From Arenicola marina (taxonomy: Eukaryota; Annelida; Polychaeta; Arenicolidae), in assembly GCA_964019135.1 (NCBI GenBank), contig OZ025249.1, positions 36,035,759-36,099,758 of the forward strand: a DNA stretch of 64,000 bases. Reading direction: 5' to 3'. A program made the translations under genes and the position numbers. The first letter of the stretch is position 1. The number at the start of each line of letters is the position of its first letter. The notes beneath the pieces are model-generated. The model did not search any database, was not told the origin of the DNA, and saw only the letters and a list, made by a program, of their open reading frames with translations. This document shows, piece by piece, positions 11,209 through 23,424 of the stretch.

Positions 11209-11995
11209 GCACGATAGGCTTGTGTAGTAAAGAACACTCAATAGCATGCTCTGTGTGGCAATCGCTCGAACCTGGTGACCTACGTATACATCGCTCCCGG
11301 ATGTGGCACTTGTTTTTCTTTTTCTCTGCTTTTATTTTTTTTGCAGCCCAATCCGCTTCTCTGATTGCATTTAGCATTAATACTGCATCATCATGTATGT
11401 AAAAAGACATGACTACGATGAGAATGAAACCAATGTTAGGCCTACAGACAGCAGACAATCCATGGACGTTGAACCAAGACGGATGTCGAACCAAGGTAGT
11501 TCACATAGGTACGTATTTTTTTGCACTCTATTTTGGATATAATAATGTCTACATCATCACATTAACTGAAGCCCATAAAAACCAAAAATTGTATCCATTT
11601 GTTCTCGTGCCATGGTTGTAACTGTGCGTACATTATGCAGGGGACACGGATAGAGAGAGATGCAGTGATCGTCCAGCATTACGACTGAGACCAAAAAACA
11701 CTAGTCTGATCTAATGGAAAGCGTTGCAATGGGCAGACACTCATCCATTGACGCCACAACGGGCCGTCAAGCCGGGTTGATTAGCAGTCCCGCCCCACAC
11801 GGCGGGCTGTTTGCCCCTGGAAGGGATACCATTCAACGGCAGCGTGAATTCCATGGTCATACGCTGGAGCGCCAAGCGATTCGCAAGTACATTTTTACGC
11901 AGTACGATAGGAATAAAATAAGATGAAATGATAAAAGAAACGATGGAAGTGGCATTGCGATATCATCTCCATGGACTGGGGTGGACGGACCATGG
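11209..11995. other. Unique sequence, no gene recognised
   Basis: Unique DNA with a T-rich stretch at about 11309-11342. Several 60-70-codon frames occur without recognisable domains. Confidence 0.5.
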
Positions 11996-12390
11996 GGCGG
12001 GGCGGGGGTGTGGGCGGTGACGGGTGTGGGTGGGGGTGGGGCGGGGGTTAGCCTCTTCCGCAGCCCCCCGATGCGTGGCCCGCTCACTCAGATTCACATG
12101 GAGCGCGCGGAGGTGGGGTTGTGGAAGAGCCTAGGGCGGGGGTGTGGGCGTGGTGGCTCGGGGCTGTGGGCGTGGTGGCTCGGGGCTGTGGGCGTGGTGT
12201 GGGCGTGGTGGCTCGGGGCTGTGGGCGTGTTGTGGGCGTGATGGCTCGGCGTTGCGGGCGTGGTGTGGGCGATGTGTGGGCGAGGTGGCGCGGGAGTGTG
12301 ATGGGGGTGCGGGCGCGGTGGGGCGTGGGTGTTGGCGAGGTAGGACGCGGTTGGGGCGGCGAGGGGGCGAGTGAGGGCGGGGTGGATACT
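11996..12390. repeat. G-rich minisatellite, ~22-bp unit GTGGCTCGGGGCTGTGGGCG
   Basis: The core at about 12145-12300 is a 22-bp unit, GTGGCTCGGGGCTGTGGGCG plus TG, with some half-length copies. Outward (11996-12060 and 12300-12390) it degrades to irregular G-rich GGGGTG and GGGCG motifs. The opposite-strand open frame of 181 codons (12094-12639) has a Pro/His-rich tail made by this repeat. Confidence 0.85.
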
Positions 12391-12776
12391 TAGGCGTAAT
12401 ATGTCCAACAGGCGTACCAACGATGATTTAAGAATAGTTATCTTTGTATTTATTGTACAGGCCACTACATTAGCCATGTAATCAATAATCGGGAACACGG
12501 CACCAACATCGAGACGCAATGCTTGGTAGAGGGGCAACTCTCCTTCAAACCGTATGCGACATTCGGCATCTGGACAAAATGAACAAAGCGAACCCAAGGT
12601 ATAGTCATGGTGCAACAAATACGATATGTTATCAAACAAAATTTAAGGAAACGGAAAGTAGCAAGCGATAATCCATGATGAATATATTTTAGGCCAGCTT
12701 ACACACAAATCGGGTCAATAAATCTCTCCGGCCAATGAGCTGGAGCTGGGCACTGCCACAATCAGCAGACCCAACT
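12391..12776. other. Unique sequence
   Basis: Spacer with no recognised gene. The minus-strand frame running from 12639 into the G-rich array begins here, but nothing in its first ~80 residues is recognisable to me. Confidence 0.5.
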
Positions 12777-14147
12777 ACATCACGTGGCCGACCCACCTAC
12801 ATCATGTGGCCGACCCACCTACAACAAGTGGCCGACCCACCTACATCATGTAGCCGACCCACATACATCACGTGGCCGACCCAACTACATCATGTGTCCG
12901 AACCAATAACATCATGTGTCCGACCCACCTACATCAGGCGGCCGACCAACCTACATCATGTGGCCGACCCACCTACATCATTTGGCCGACCCACCTACAT
13001 CACGTGGCCGACCCACCTACATCATGTGTCCGACCCACCTCGATCAGGTGGCCGACCAACCTACATCATGTGGCCGACCCACCTACATCACGTGTCCGAC
13101 CCACCTAGATCAGGTGGCCGACCAACCTACACCATATGGCCGACCCACTTACATCATGTGGCCGACCCACCTACATCATGTGTCCGACCCACCTACATCA
13201 TGTGGCCGACCCACCTACATCATGTGGCCGACCCACCTACATCAGGTGGCCGACCCACCTACATCATGTGTCCGACCCACCTCGATCAGGTGGCCGACCA
13301 ACCTACATCATGTGGCCGACCCACCTACATCATGTGTCCGACCCACTTACATCATGTGGCCGACCCACCTACATCATGTGTCCGACCCACCTACATCATG
13401 TGGCCGACCCACCTACATCATGTGGCCGACCCACCTACATCAGGTGGCCGACCCACCTACATCATGTGGCCGACCCACTTACATCATGTGGCCGACCCAC
13501 CCACATCATGTGTCCGACCCACCTACATCATGTGGCCGACCCACCTACATCATGTGGCCGACCCACCTACATCATGTGGCCGACCCACCTACATCATGTG
13601 GCCGACCCACCTACATCAAGTGGCCGACCCACCTACATCATGTGGCCGCCCCACCTACATCACATGGCCGACCCACCTAAATCATGTGGCTGACCCACCT
13701 AGGTCATGTGGCCGACCCACCTACATCATGTGGCCGACCCACCTACATCATGCGGCCGACCCACCTACATCACGTGGCCGACCCACCTACATCATGTGGC
13801 CGACCCACCTACATCATGTGGCCGACCCACCTACATCACGTGGCCGACCCACCTACATCATGTGGCCGACCCATCTACATCATGTGGCCGACCCACCTAC
13901 ATCATGTGGCCGACCCACCTACATCATGTGGCCGACCCACCTACATCACGTGGCCGACCCACCTACATCATGTGTCCGACCCACCTACATCATGTGGCCG
14001 ACCCACCTACATCAAGTGGCCGACCCACCTACATCATGTGGCCGCCCCACCTACATCACGTGGCCGACCCACCTACATCATGTGGCCGACCCATCTACAT
14101 CATGTGGCCGCCCCACCTACATCAGACGGCCGCCCAACCTGTCATTC
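12777..14147. repeat. 22-bp minisatellite, ~62 copies, core GTGGCCGACCCACCTACATC
   Basis: A 1.37-kb array of a 22-bp unit (GTGGCCGACCCACCTACATC plus AT). Recurrent variants are GTGTCCGAC, ATCACGTGG and ATCAGGTGG. Block copying is visible: the rare CTCGATCAGG variant occurs at 13,039 and 13,281 (242 bp, 11 units), and ATCAAGTGG followed by GGCCGCCCC occurs at about 13,615 and 14,011 (396 bp, 18 units). The 473-codon forward frame cycles through all three phases of the unit and is an artefact. Confidence 0.97.
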
Positions 14148-14161
14148 GGTGATTAGCAATG

Positions 14162-14189
14162 TCTCCTTTCAAATGTCACATTTGAAGGA
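14162..14189. repeat. Short inverted repeat (hairpin)
   Basis: CCTTTCAAATGT is followed almost immediately by ACATTTGAAGG, an imperfect stem of about 11 bp with a one-base centre. It has no T-run or neighbouring gene that would make it a terminator. It sits just outside the 22-bp array. Confidence 0.6.
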
Positions 14190-16515
14190 TGACTAAACGC
14201 TCGAACGACGCTTGGCTTTGTCCATGTATCAAGCGACAAGGTTGGAGCCCGGAGGTAAGAGGCCAGCGGCGTCACACTTAATGGAAGCCTTCTGGCCAAT
14301 ACCGCTCTTATGGGTCGGATAATCCTGCCGGGAGTCCGCCGGCCGGGGCTCGGCGCTGCCGCAAGGGTTCCGACTTCCTCCTTCCATCCTCCAATTATTG
14401 CGCCATCTTGGAGGATTATGCCTGCCGCTCGCGCCTCCGTATAAATCACACTCAAAGTGTCGAGTCATCTCTGCCGTAAACCTCTCCCCGGTTGCGACAA
14501 GAAGGCCAAGAGGCCGACGATTCTTATTGCCTGCCGTGCCTGCAACGACACCGCATCTCCTGCCCCCTCAACCACCCCTACCCACCTACCCCCGCTTTAT
14601 TCCCACCCCTCCTCTGGCCGCTGCACTCGCTGTGTCGTACCACGTACACCCGGTTAACAGCCTAGGCCTTGTTTACCTGGTAGATTTGGCTCCATAGATC
14701 GCTGCTTCTGAGGCTACCCAGCGCACCCGGCACCACTTTATTTCCCATCGTTTCTTTTAACCGGGTCCCCAGCCTGCGTTCACTTTATGCCATCCCCTCA
14801 CAGAAGCTCGCGTCAAGACTGATTTTGATCCGGGTTTCCACGACCTCCTCAGGTTTGTGGAGGCCAGGGTACTGGCTGACTGAGAGGCCAGAACTAACCA
14901 TTAACTAGCTGGCTCGTTACACGCCGATCAAGTTAGCAACGCCAAGTTAGCTGGCAGCGTCATTATTATCAATAGACTGTTTATAATGGTACACTAAAAG
15001 CTAGGATATTGCACCATCATACCAAGTGTGTTAAGTGCATTTGTGTTACGAGCATGGATGACCCGCCTGCACTGTGACGTAAATGGAACTGAATCCGACT
15101 CAGTAATTAATATCATTGTAACTAATGCGGAAGATACCCCATGAGGCACTCACGGAACCGAAGAAAAAACATGCATGGGTGACAAGGGGCGGTGTCATAA
15201 GAAGGGATGATTGTTAATGAAAACATACGTAACTTTGTAACGGCCGATATACAGTGACAACGAGGTAGATTTAGTTAAGACAATTATTGCAATTATGCTG
15301 CTTATGCACGTTTTCTATGCCGCGAATTTAGTACGCGACCTCCCGGTCAACGGTGCCAACCCATCTGTGCAGAAGTCAAGCCGGATAGGGCGGATAGGGC
15401 GTCGGATAGGGCGTCCGCATGTCATTGGGAGCTTCAAGGCCACGCCAAACACCCTAGCTGTACCTGAAGGTTGGTCTATAGAGCCCCAGGTTGGCTGTGT
15501 CACTGAGAAAAAAAGATTCCAATGGGGGACGACGCCGTGCCGCGACATCCGCGGGTGGCGGTCGCGTTGTCCGGAGCCCGGAAGCGTCAGGCGGTGTGGT
15601 CTGGTTGGCAATTAGAGGATACCCATGTCCTGTGGCACTACGCCTGCATGCACCGTGATCGGCAACCGTTGGTTGTACATCGGCAGCAACACGATCCCTG
15701 GCGGTCGGCAATGTTCTCCACCCCCCTTCCCCCCAATCCCCTGCATAGTGAGGGGCGGAAGGGGCACCCCTCCCCTTAAATCACTGACGCCTACCGTGAA
15801 ATTACGGGCGTTGATTACAATGAACATCGAATAACCAGCGTAAGCAAGCTCACGAGCCAAATGCTTTGGCGGCAGAACGGCCAACGTAAAACTTGTTGAG
15901 CTGTGGCAAAATCTGACTGGACTTGAGTTCCTGTAGGGCTGTTGTCGCGACCTGTCGTATGACACATGTATAAGTTACTAATCAATCAATGGCGGACCCC
16001 GTGGGTATTCAGAAGGTCCGAACCTACCAACCCACCGGTTTCGACTGAAGGCACGTTTTTTTAGTGCAAATATTATTCCAAATTAAGTATGGGCGCCCCG
16101 TGATTGGTAATAACCCTTGTTGACAGCAAATCTCTTTTCCTTAGATTTTCCACCTATGGAAAGTAAGGAAATTAACATACATACATACATACATTTTATC
16201 AGCGGTATGGTTTGAAAAATTGGAAAGCGGGCTACGAACCTACATCGTTCTGTCCGCGATCTAACGAACAAAAAAGTAAAGGGCAAGTACAAAGACACGG
16301 AATTGTCACAGGCGACGCGGCCGCTTCACGGTATATTGTTGGCAGATTGATTACCCAGCATCACTGACAACCCATAGAAATTCCTTTTAATTAAAAAAAA
16401 AGACGACACAGTAGAAGCGATCGGAAGGCGTTTGAGTTCCGGTTTTGCCTTGACAGGAGCCGCAAGCGTCAGGTGCAATACTGGGGACAGGATTAGCGCA
16501 ACAAATGGGAGGAGT
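14190..16515. other. Unique sequence, no gene recognised
   Basis: About 2.3 kb of unique DNA. Small features are a triple CGGATAGGGCG motif at about 15383-15415 and an ACAT microsatellite at about 16171-16195. Open frames up to 117 codons overlap on both strands at 15295-15965 and have no recognisable domain. A diverged exon or old transposon cannot be excluded by eye. Confidence 0.5.
16171..16195. repeat. ACAT tetranucleotide microsatellite
   Basis: Five or so uninterrupted ACAT units lie inside unique sequence. Confidence 0.95.
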
Positions 16516-16640
16516 TAATACTGGCGAGATGCCTCACCAGCAGCGCCCCTAGCGGCGGGGTCAATACTGGCGAGAGACCTCACCAGCAGCGCCCCTAGCG
16601 GCGGACACAATACTGGCGAGCGGCCTCACGAGGTGCCATA
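16516..16640. repeat. 46-bp tandem repeat, 2 full copies and a partial
   Basis: AATACTGGCGAG begins at 16517, 16563 and 16609, exactly 46 bp apart. The first two units share CAGCAGCGCCCCTAGCGGCG and the third breaks off after CGGCCTCAC. The GCGCCCCTAGCGGC segment resembles the vertebrate CTCF core but lacks one C of the canonical run. Confidence 0.9.
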
Positions 16641-16990
16641 CTGGTTCAGTGCAATCTAAATAACTCAATAGTCAATACTAAATACTAAAACCCTGAAAGC
16701 ATCAATACATGTGAGTTTGTAGATAAAACAGTTGCAAAAGTGATAAAGGGTCAAGTAGATATGAATAAAACCATGAATGCAGTCAATGTTGAAATGATCA
16801 ATAGATTAATAAAACCCAGAGTATATCAAGTAATGTGCTTGAGCAGATGATTTTAAAACCATAAAAACAAGAGTGAAGAACCGTGAAACGATAAAGTCAA
16901 TCAGTTTTATATAAGAATATAAAACCGTGAATGTTAGTATCGATGTTTGTATATAAAACCAAGCTTTTGCGATTAATAAATACAGCAAAA
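16641..16990. repeat. Degenerate AT-rich repeat spaced ~40-44 bp
   Basis: The motif TAAAACC or ATAAAAC recurs at about 16687, 16727, 16767, 16811, 16855, 16921 and 16955, often followed by ATGAAT- or GTGAAT-like sequence. Spacing is 34-66 bp, mostly 40-44. This looks like an old, decayed minisatellite. Confidence 0.5.
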
Positions 16991-17509
16991 TGCACTATTT
17001 GATAGTAAACGTTGATTAGATCTCATATACATTTGACTATATTTATTGCAGATCAACAGTCTAAAATATTTTGATGAGGTACACTAATAAACAGGTGTCT
17101 TAAATCCGTTGTCAAAAATATTTGAAAACAAATCATAAGTTGACACTGCACTTTAGTAAGAGCAATAGGGTATAGCGCTAAGTGGTGCAGTTATTACCGG
17201 TGTGAAAGCCTTTCTTTTTATTAGTCGTCGTCCCAATTCTGACTGTAATTTCAAACACCAAGGTCCGACATGCAGTTAAGGCAATTAGGAAACCAGACGA
17301 ATTTTATTTATACAGAATGGAATCCTATTAACGTCTCCAATTCCACAGTGTTTATCTTCATGCATTGAAATCCCGCAGGGATGCCAATTGTCCGCATCCT
17401 GGTAGTATAAGTTGTCCCTCAGCCAAGTCGTCCCTCAGCCAACTCGCCCCCGGCTTGGCTATTGTCACGTTTGGAATACCATAGACAGAGAGACGGGGTG
17501 TGTTTCACC
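16991..17509. other. Unique sequence
   Basis: AT-rich unique DNA changing to GC-rich DNA near 17400. A short direct repeat (GTCCCTCAGCCAA) occurs at about 17413 and 17428. No gene is recognised. Confidence 0.5.
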
Positions 17510-17612
17510 AGAGACGGCGTGGGGATGGAGAGGAGGAGGAGAGGGGGAAGAGATGGAGTGGAGGAGGAGAGGGGGAAGGGATGGAGTGGAGGAGGCGAGG
17601 GGGAAGGGATGG
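17510..17612. repeat. 28-bp purine-rich minisatellite, ~3 copies
   Basis: Three copies of a 28-bp unit (GGAGTGGAGGAGGAGAGGGG plus GAAGGGAT). A CACCAGAGACGG motif brackets it at about 17508 and 17619, as if a larger unit had captured the inner array. The plus strand is almost all purine, a composition able to form triplex DNA. Confidence 0.85.
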
Positions 17613-17916
17613 ATTTCACCAGAGACGGGTTGGGGACGGCGTGGAGGGGGTGAGGGGGGGGTGCAGTTAGTGGGAGTGGGGGTAAACAGACAATTCCCGC
17701 TCTTCCCTCGAGGAGACGCCAGAACCTTGCGGCATGTTTGTCTCCAATGGCGCGGCCTAAAATGGGCCGCCGCCGAAGGTCAGTGCGCCAGCGGCGACGA
17801 TGGGGGGTTGGAGGTTGTGTCGGGGCTAATAGCGCACACCCCGGGGACGTTCGTCCATGGCTTATTCGCCGTCCTTTCCCACGAAGCCGCAAGGGGTAAA
17901 CCCGCGATCAATGCCA

Positions 17917-17989
17917 CGGCAAGGCGGGGCGGGGCGGGGCCGGGCGGGGCGGGGCGGGGCGGGGCCGGGCGGGGCGGGGCGGGGCGGCC
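17917..17989. repeat. GGGGC pentanucleotide tract
   Basis: About 14 GGGGC units with regular GGGCC variants, strongly G-quadruplex-prone on the plus strand. The unit also reads as overlapping GC boxes, but no promoter or gene can be tied to it. Confidence 0.95.
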
Positions 17990-18815
17990 CCTGGTGGAGG
18001 GTTGGGTGGGGTGGGCTGTTTAATTGTGGGTGGTGGCGGCCACAACCTGAAGATTTCTCGATGGTCGGAACGAATGTCCGGCTGGATGGCTAGCTAAGGA
18101 GGTCGAAGGGGGCACCAGGGTATGGGGTAAGGGGTAAGGGTGGTGAAGATGGTACCCACAGCCGCTGAGACCAGAACAAGAATAGAGGAAGCCGTTGAAA
18201 GATGTCTCAATGGGCCAGGGCTGCAGTTGGGGAGGGACGCAGGTTGCTGGTCGGGAGGCGGCCCATGCTGCGGCAACAGGACACCGCGGCGATGATGACG
18301 GCATCCGCATGGATGGGCGGCAGGGGTCAGACGGGGGGAGGGCTAGTTAAGAGGGCGAGGGTGGTGGCGAGCAGGTGGGGGTGGGGGGGCTTAATTGGGG
18401 GGAGGGGCGATGGTGTCATGCTAAGCAACGAGAAGGTATTCGGGCAAGCTGTTCGGGGGACAGGTGTCGTTGTGTAAAGTTATGCACTATTGTGTCCGTA
18501 TGGCGTGTTTGGGTTCGGACTTTGGAATATCGAGACATCCCCCGTGGCAAGGGTGGGATTTCGGGCTTTGCCGCTGGAGTCAGAGGGCTGATGAGAGCTT
18601 AAGACATGGAGGCTACTGTGGTGAATAGGTTGCATGTTGAGCCGAGGTGAGCCAATCACGTGGTTCACTCGTAACATGTTAGCCCAGCTGGTGGTTAGTG
18701 GGAAGGCGGAGGGGGGCTCACGTTATCCTAGCGACATGTGGTCAGGACAAGTTCGCTGTTATCCTTAGCTAAACAGATCCGGACATTGAGGTCGATCCGT
18801 GAGAAGAGGCGGACC
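17990..18815. other. Unique G-rich sequence
   Basis: Overlapping frames of 60-96 codons on both strands reflect GC-rich composition. No domain or RNA gene is recognised. Confidence 0.5.
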
Positions 18816-19100
18816 AGGCTGAGGGTGGTGAGGGTAGTGAGGGTGGTGAGGCTAGCGAGGCTGGGGAGGCCGGGGAGAGGGGGGGGGGTGGGTGAGTGTG
18901 GTGCGGATGGTAAGGGCGGTGAGGCTGGTGAGGGTAGTGAGGATGGTGAGGGTGGTTAGATTGGGGAGGCTGGTAAGGCTGGTAACGAGGGTGAGGGGGT
19001 GAGGCTGGTAACGAGGGTGAGGGGGGTGAGGCTGGTAACGAGGGTAAGGGTGGTAACGAAGGTGTGGCTGGTGAGGCTGATAACGGGGGTCACACTGTTG
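18816..19100. repeat. G-rich minisatellite, GGTGAGGCT and GGTAACGAG units
   Basis: Short units such as GGTGAGGGT and GGTGAGGCT (9 bp) dominate 18816-18960. From about 18970 a longer combined unit, GAGGCTGGTAACGAGGGTGA, repeats three to four times. Related but decayed GGTGAGGATG motifs recur to about 19265. Confidence 0.8.
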
Positions 19101-21910
19101 AGATGCGCATAGTGTGGGTGGTTACTATAGTGACGCGGGGGCTAATGTTGAGACTGAAAAGGCTGGTTAGATCTGGGTTATGCGACTAAAATGAGGTTAA
19201 TGCGGATAACAGGCATGAGCAGAACGTGGCTGGTGAAGATATTGAGGGTGGTGAGGATGGTTTGGGAGATGCAGATTGGCGCGGATGGCCTTGAGCTGAT
19301 CAACAGACATACACTAAGGCAGATTCACCCACAAGACGGTGTATCTGATTGTGTGTGAAGACTGATGCGATAGGTACGTCACCTGGTGAGGATAACAAGG
19401 CGGGTAGGGTAAAGTGGCGCAGGACGCCAAGGTGGTGGTAAGGGCCGCACACCCATTACATATAGCTCAAAGCGCCTTTGCCTTTTGCAAGTGCGGAGCA
19501 GAATATTTGACAGTATTCCGGTACTGGTAATTCCATGGTCTGACCACTTTTTGTACTTATCGATAACTAGTGAGCCACTGTAACATGTCAGCTTTGGTAA
19601 CCCGATCAGGGACCACAACAAGACTATTAGCAGCAATGATACCACTGTGAATCAGGGCGACAATGCGACGCAGGTGGACAAGGCTGGATAAAGCGTAATG
19701 TCGTCTCATTGATGAATACGCGACCTTATTCACCAGATGGCGACACTGTGCGTCTTTCATTTCCTCTATTACGGGTGGTCTCTCAGAATGGCTTTGGCCG
19801 CTGAACGATCAGTCCGCCTACGGTGGGTGGTTGCAGGGGCAAGCTGTATATTCGCACCTATGCGGCAACCGTCCTTCTTTTGACTACAGCCTTTGGGTAG
19901 GTGTGTGTAATGGCGGGCAAAGTTCGATGGCTTCCTGCTGTGAGTTTAACTTGCGAACAATAGTTTTCATTTGATCCACTGTATTTTCTTATCCGGCCGC
20001 CATGTAGCGGGTGCAACCATATGTTTTAATAAGGCCGAAAAAAACCATGTCCTTTATATTAATCTAGCATGTTGTGAACTTCGCTTCTGACAGACATTAC
20101 CGGCCAGCACAGTACGAATATAGTGCTGCCGTGATGAATTGTGTGAGGTCCCAGTATTGCAACCGCGTGACGCGAAGGTACCGGCTGGTGCAGCCAGGTC
20201 CCATGGGGGTAAAACGACCATTGTATTGTGTGTTAAAACGCCAAGGGAAGATCAAATCCTGTGCATTCAGTGTGAAAACTGAACTCACCCATTTCTCGTT
20301 CGTGAACCGTATAGCCAAAATTAAAGATGGATTAAGGAATACGTTTTGTCTCTTAGTGCGGAACCTGAAGTAATTTGTGGGAAGTCAGTTAAGGTCAAAT
20401 CAAGTGATGCTTGATCCTGTGACAGGAATGTTGCATATATCGCGAAAATCTAAAATATATTTTGGCCATATCCGGGGGGCACTTGGTGGATATATTATGC
20501 CCAATCTCCCTGCAGAGGGAGCTCGTTCTTCACATCACCTCTGACCCACGCAACCGTCAACCTCACGGCTGACCTCGGTGTTGGGGTCACAAGTCGTTTT
20601 AGAGGGTTGTTTAGGTTAGGTTAATTTCTTTAATTTCGATGCAGAATTTGAAAAATATAGACATTTTGTTATGATACGATCACAATTGAAGAGGTAAGCG
20701 AATGTTTCTTTTAAAATAACACTGAGTCAAAGTTCAAAACGCTTCACGCCTTTGACTTTTCGATCGAATTCGAAAATATGGTTCGGAAGTAACATGGATT
20801 CTGATTTATTAAAATCTAATGAATTCGTCCGGTTCGGTACCAGTATCACAGTCAAGGCTAAACAGTTGTACATTGGATGCAAAACTTCGAATATATCTTC
20901 AATTAGATTAATTTTCAATTCTCGAGTATGAATGATAATTCTGATGGTTAAATAAGACGTGGGGCAGCACTCTCTGCCTTCGACTCACTCCGCCAGAGTT
21001 CCATTATATCTCTGTCGTCGCCTACTTCCTCAATGCATTTTCACATTCGCTCACCAGGGCGGCGCTGCGCAAATTGATAGGAAAGATGCGCCGCTCATTT
21101 TTACAAATTAGTCCTGGGATCCAGCCTAAAACTTACAACACACGGTATCAGGGGATGAAAAGAAAAAGTTTTTTGCCGTATTAAATACACAGAGCTCGTT
21201 ATTTTTATGTTCTATTCTTGAAAATTATAATATTGCAAGAAATTACAGCTGATTTGACCGTTTTTCAAGAACCTTAAAATTGGCCCCCGGCCAACAGCAG
21301 CGGTAAAAGCGGAACCTGCGTAGCGCCACCGTGCGGGGAGCTTGGTGGGGCAGATAGACTATAGATTAAGCGGAACGATCGGAGAGGCATTTGTGACGTC
21401 GACGTGGTCGGCGAAGTCACGATTGTTAGAGAAGCGGCGAAATGGAAAAAGAGTACGAATAGGCAAAAAGAACCCCTCATGAAGAGAGCAAGGGCGAGGG
21501 AGAAAGAAGATCCACCAGGGGCTTCCCCATGCAAGACGCTTGGCCTGCCCCCATAAAGGACGCCTCCACGGCAAAGTGTATGTCACGTGACACCCGCCTG
21601 GCGCCGTGAGCGCTGGTTTATGGCATAGGTGAGACTGTAATAGCCAGGGCCATAACCGTTACACTGACCCTCGCCTGTCATAACATGACTGCCCGTGTAG
21701 GATTCCATTAAAGTCAGAATACAAATGGACCATGAAGACACAGAGAGGGTTGATGGGTCAAACATTCACCCTTTGCGAGGTTGGCCTGTTTTGTTCGGCC
21801 TTGCCAAGTCAGGCCCTTCACCCGGCACCGTTATGGGCAGTATGTGAGCTATTCATTAGGTAGGTAACTGGTGGCTAAGGAATACATACGATCGCCTAAC
21901 ACATTGTGCT
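19101..21910. other. Unique sequence, no gene recognised
   Basis: About 2.8 kb of unique DNA. The longest frame (99 codons, plus, about 20074-20373) overlaps a 73-codon minus frame and shows no domain I recognise. TTAGGTTAGG at about 20609-20620 is only two units and is not a telomere. An intron or intergenic origin is equally possible. Confidence 0.5.
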
Positions 21911-22090
21911 ATGTTGCACCATGGACAAGTTCTTTTTACCACCATGTTCCTTATCAAGTTCCTTATCAGTACCACGTTGTATCATGGACAAGGTCCTTAT
22001 CAAGTTCCTTATTATTATCATGTTGTATCATAGATAAGTTCCTTATAAAGTTCCTTAGTAGTATCGTGTTGTATCATGGACAAGTTAATG
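21911..22090. repeat. 46-bp minisatellite, ~4 copies
   Basis: GTTGTATCATGG or its variants begin at about 21911, 21976, 22022 and 22068. The last three are exactly 46 bp apart. Within each unit GTTCCTTATCAA is itself partly doubled, and the first unit is longer because of extra GTTCCTTATCAA copies. Confidence 0.88.
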
Positions 22091-22194
22091 TCATGTTGGA
22101 ATGAGGTGCCAATATCCATAATGCCCGTAGTCATTACTATCACTCAGTGTTAACTACACCTCATTATCCCCTGTCTCACATCTCCATCCCGAGC

Positions 22195-23412
22195 CTCATT
22201 TACCAATGCCTGCCCCGCCCCCGTGTCCCGTCACCACACTGTACCCCACTTACCAATGCCTGCCCCGCCCCCGTGCCCCGTCACCACCCTGTACCCCACT
22301 TACCAATGCCTGCCCCGCCCCCGTGCCCCGTCACCACCCTGTACCCCACTTACCAATGCCTGCCCCGCCCCCGTGCCCCATCACCACCCTGTACTCCATT
22401 TACCAATGCCTGCCCCGCCCCCGTGCCCCGTCACCACCCTGTACCCCATTTACCAATGCCTGCCCCGCCCCCCTTACCCATCACCACAATGTACTTCATT
22501 TACCAATGCCTGCCCCCCGTCCCCATCACCACCATGTACTCCATTTACCAATGCCTGCCCCCCGTCCCCATCACCACCATGTACTCCATTTACCAATGCC
22601 TGCCCCCTTCCCCATCACCACCCTGTAATCAAATTACCAATGCCTGCCCCCCTGCTCCATCACCACCCTGTACCCCATTTACCAATGCCTGCCCCGCCCC
22701 CGTGCCCCATCACCACCCTGTACTCCATTTACCAATGCCTGCCCCGCCCCCGTGCCCCGTCACCACCCTGTACCCCATTTACCAAGGCCTGCCCCCGTTC
22801 CCCATCACCACCATGTACTCCATTTACCAATGCCTGCCCCTCGTCCCCATCACCACCATGTACTCCATTTACCAATGCCTGCCCCCTTCCCCATCACCAC
22901 CCTGTAATCAAATTACCAATGCCTGCCCCCCTGCTCCATCACCACCCTGTACCCCATTTACCAATGCCTGCCCCGCCCCCGTGCCCCATCACCCCCCTGT
23001 ACTCCATTTACCAATGCCTGCCCCGCCCCCGTGCCCCGTCACCACCCTGTACCCCATTTACCAAGGCCTGCCCCCTTTCCCCATCACCACCATGTACCCC
23101 ATTTACCAATGCCTGGCCCCGTCCCCCATCACCACTCCGTACTCCATTTACCAATGCCTGCCCCCGTCCCCATCATCACCCTGTACTCCATTTACCAATG
23201 CCCGGTCCCCATGCCCATCACCACCCTGTACCCCATTTACCAATGCCCGCCCCCCTCCACCATCACCACCCTGTAACCTATTACCAATGCTTTCCCGGCC
23301 CCTGTCCCCAATCACTACCATGTACCCCGTCCCCCATCACTACTTCTACCCCATTTACCAATGCCTGCCCCCAGTCTCTCATCACCACCCTGTACCCCAT
23401 TTACCAATTTAC
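22195..23412. repeat. ~45-50-bp C-rich minisatellite, ~25 copies
   Basis: The starting unit is 50 bp (TACCAATGCCTGCCCCGCCC at 22201 and 22251) and later units shorten to about 45-46 bp. A multi-unit block is duplicated: the rare CTGTAATCAAATTACCAATG variant lies at about 22622 and 22901, 279 bp apart. The 599-codon and 480-codon forward frames rich in Pro, His and Thr pass through different phases of the same repeat, so I do not call a gene. Confidence 0.95.
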
Positions 23413-23424
23413 CCCCCGTCACCC

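Noticed and set aside
12777-14147. CRISPR array
   Set aside because: Units are contiguous with no unique spacers, there are no cas genes, and the context is eukaryotic. The same holds for the other arrays.
12735-14156. 473-codon forward frame
   Set aside because: The 22-bp unit cycles through all phases without a stop, and several overlapping frames exist. It is a repeat artefact.
20600-20625. TTAGG telomere repeat
   Set aside because: Only two units of TTAGG occur, within unique sequence.
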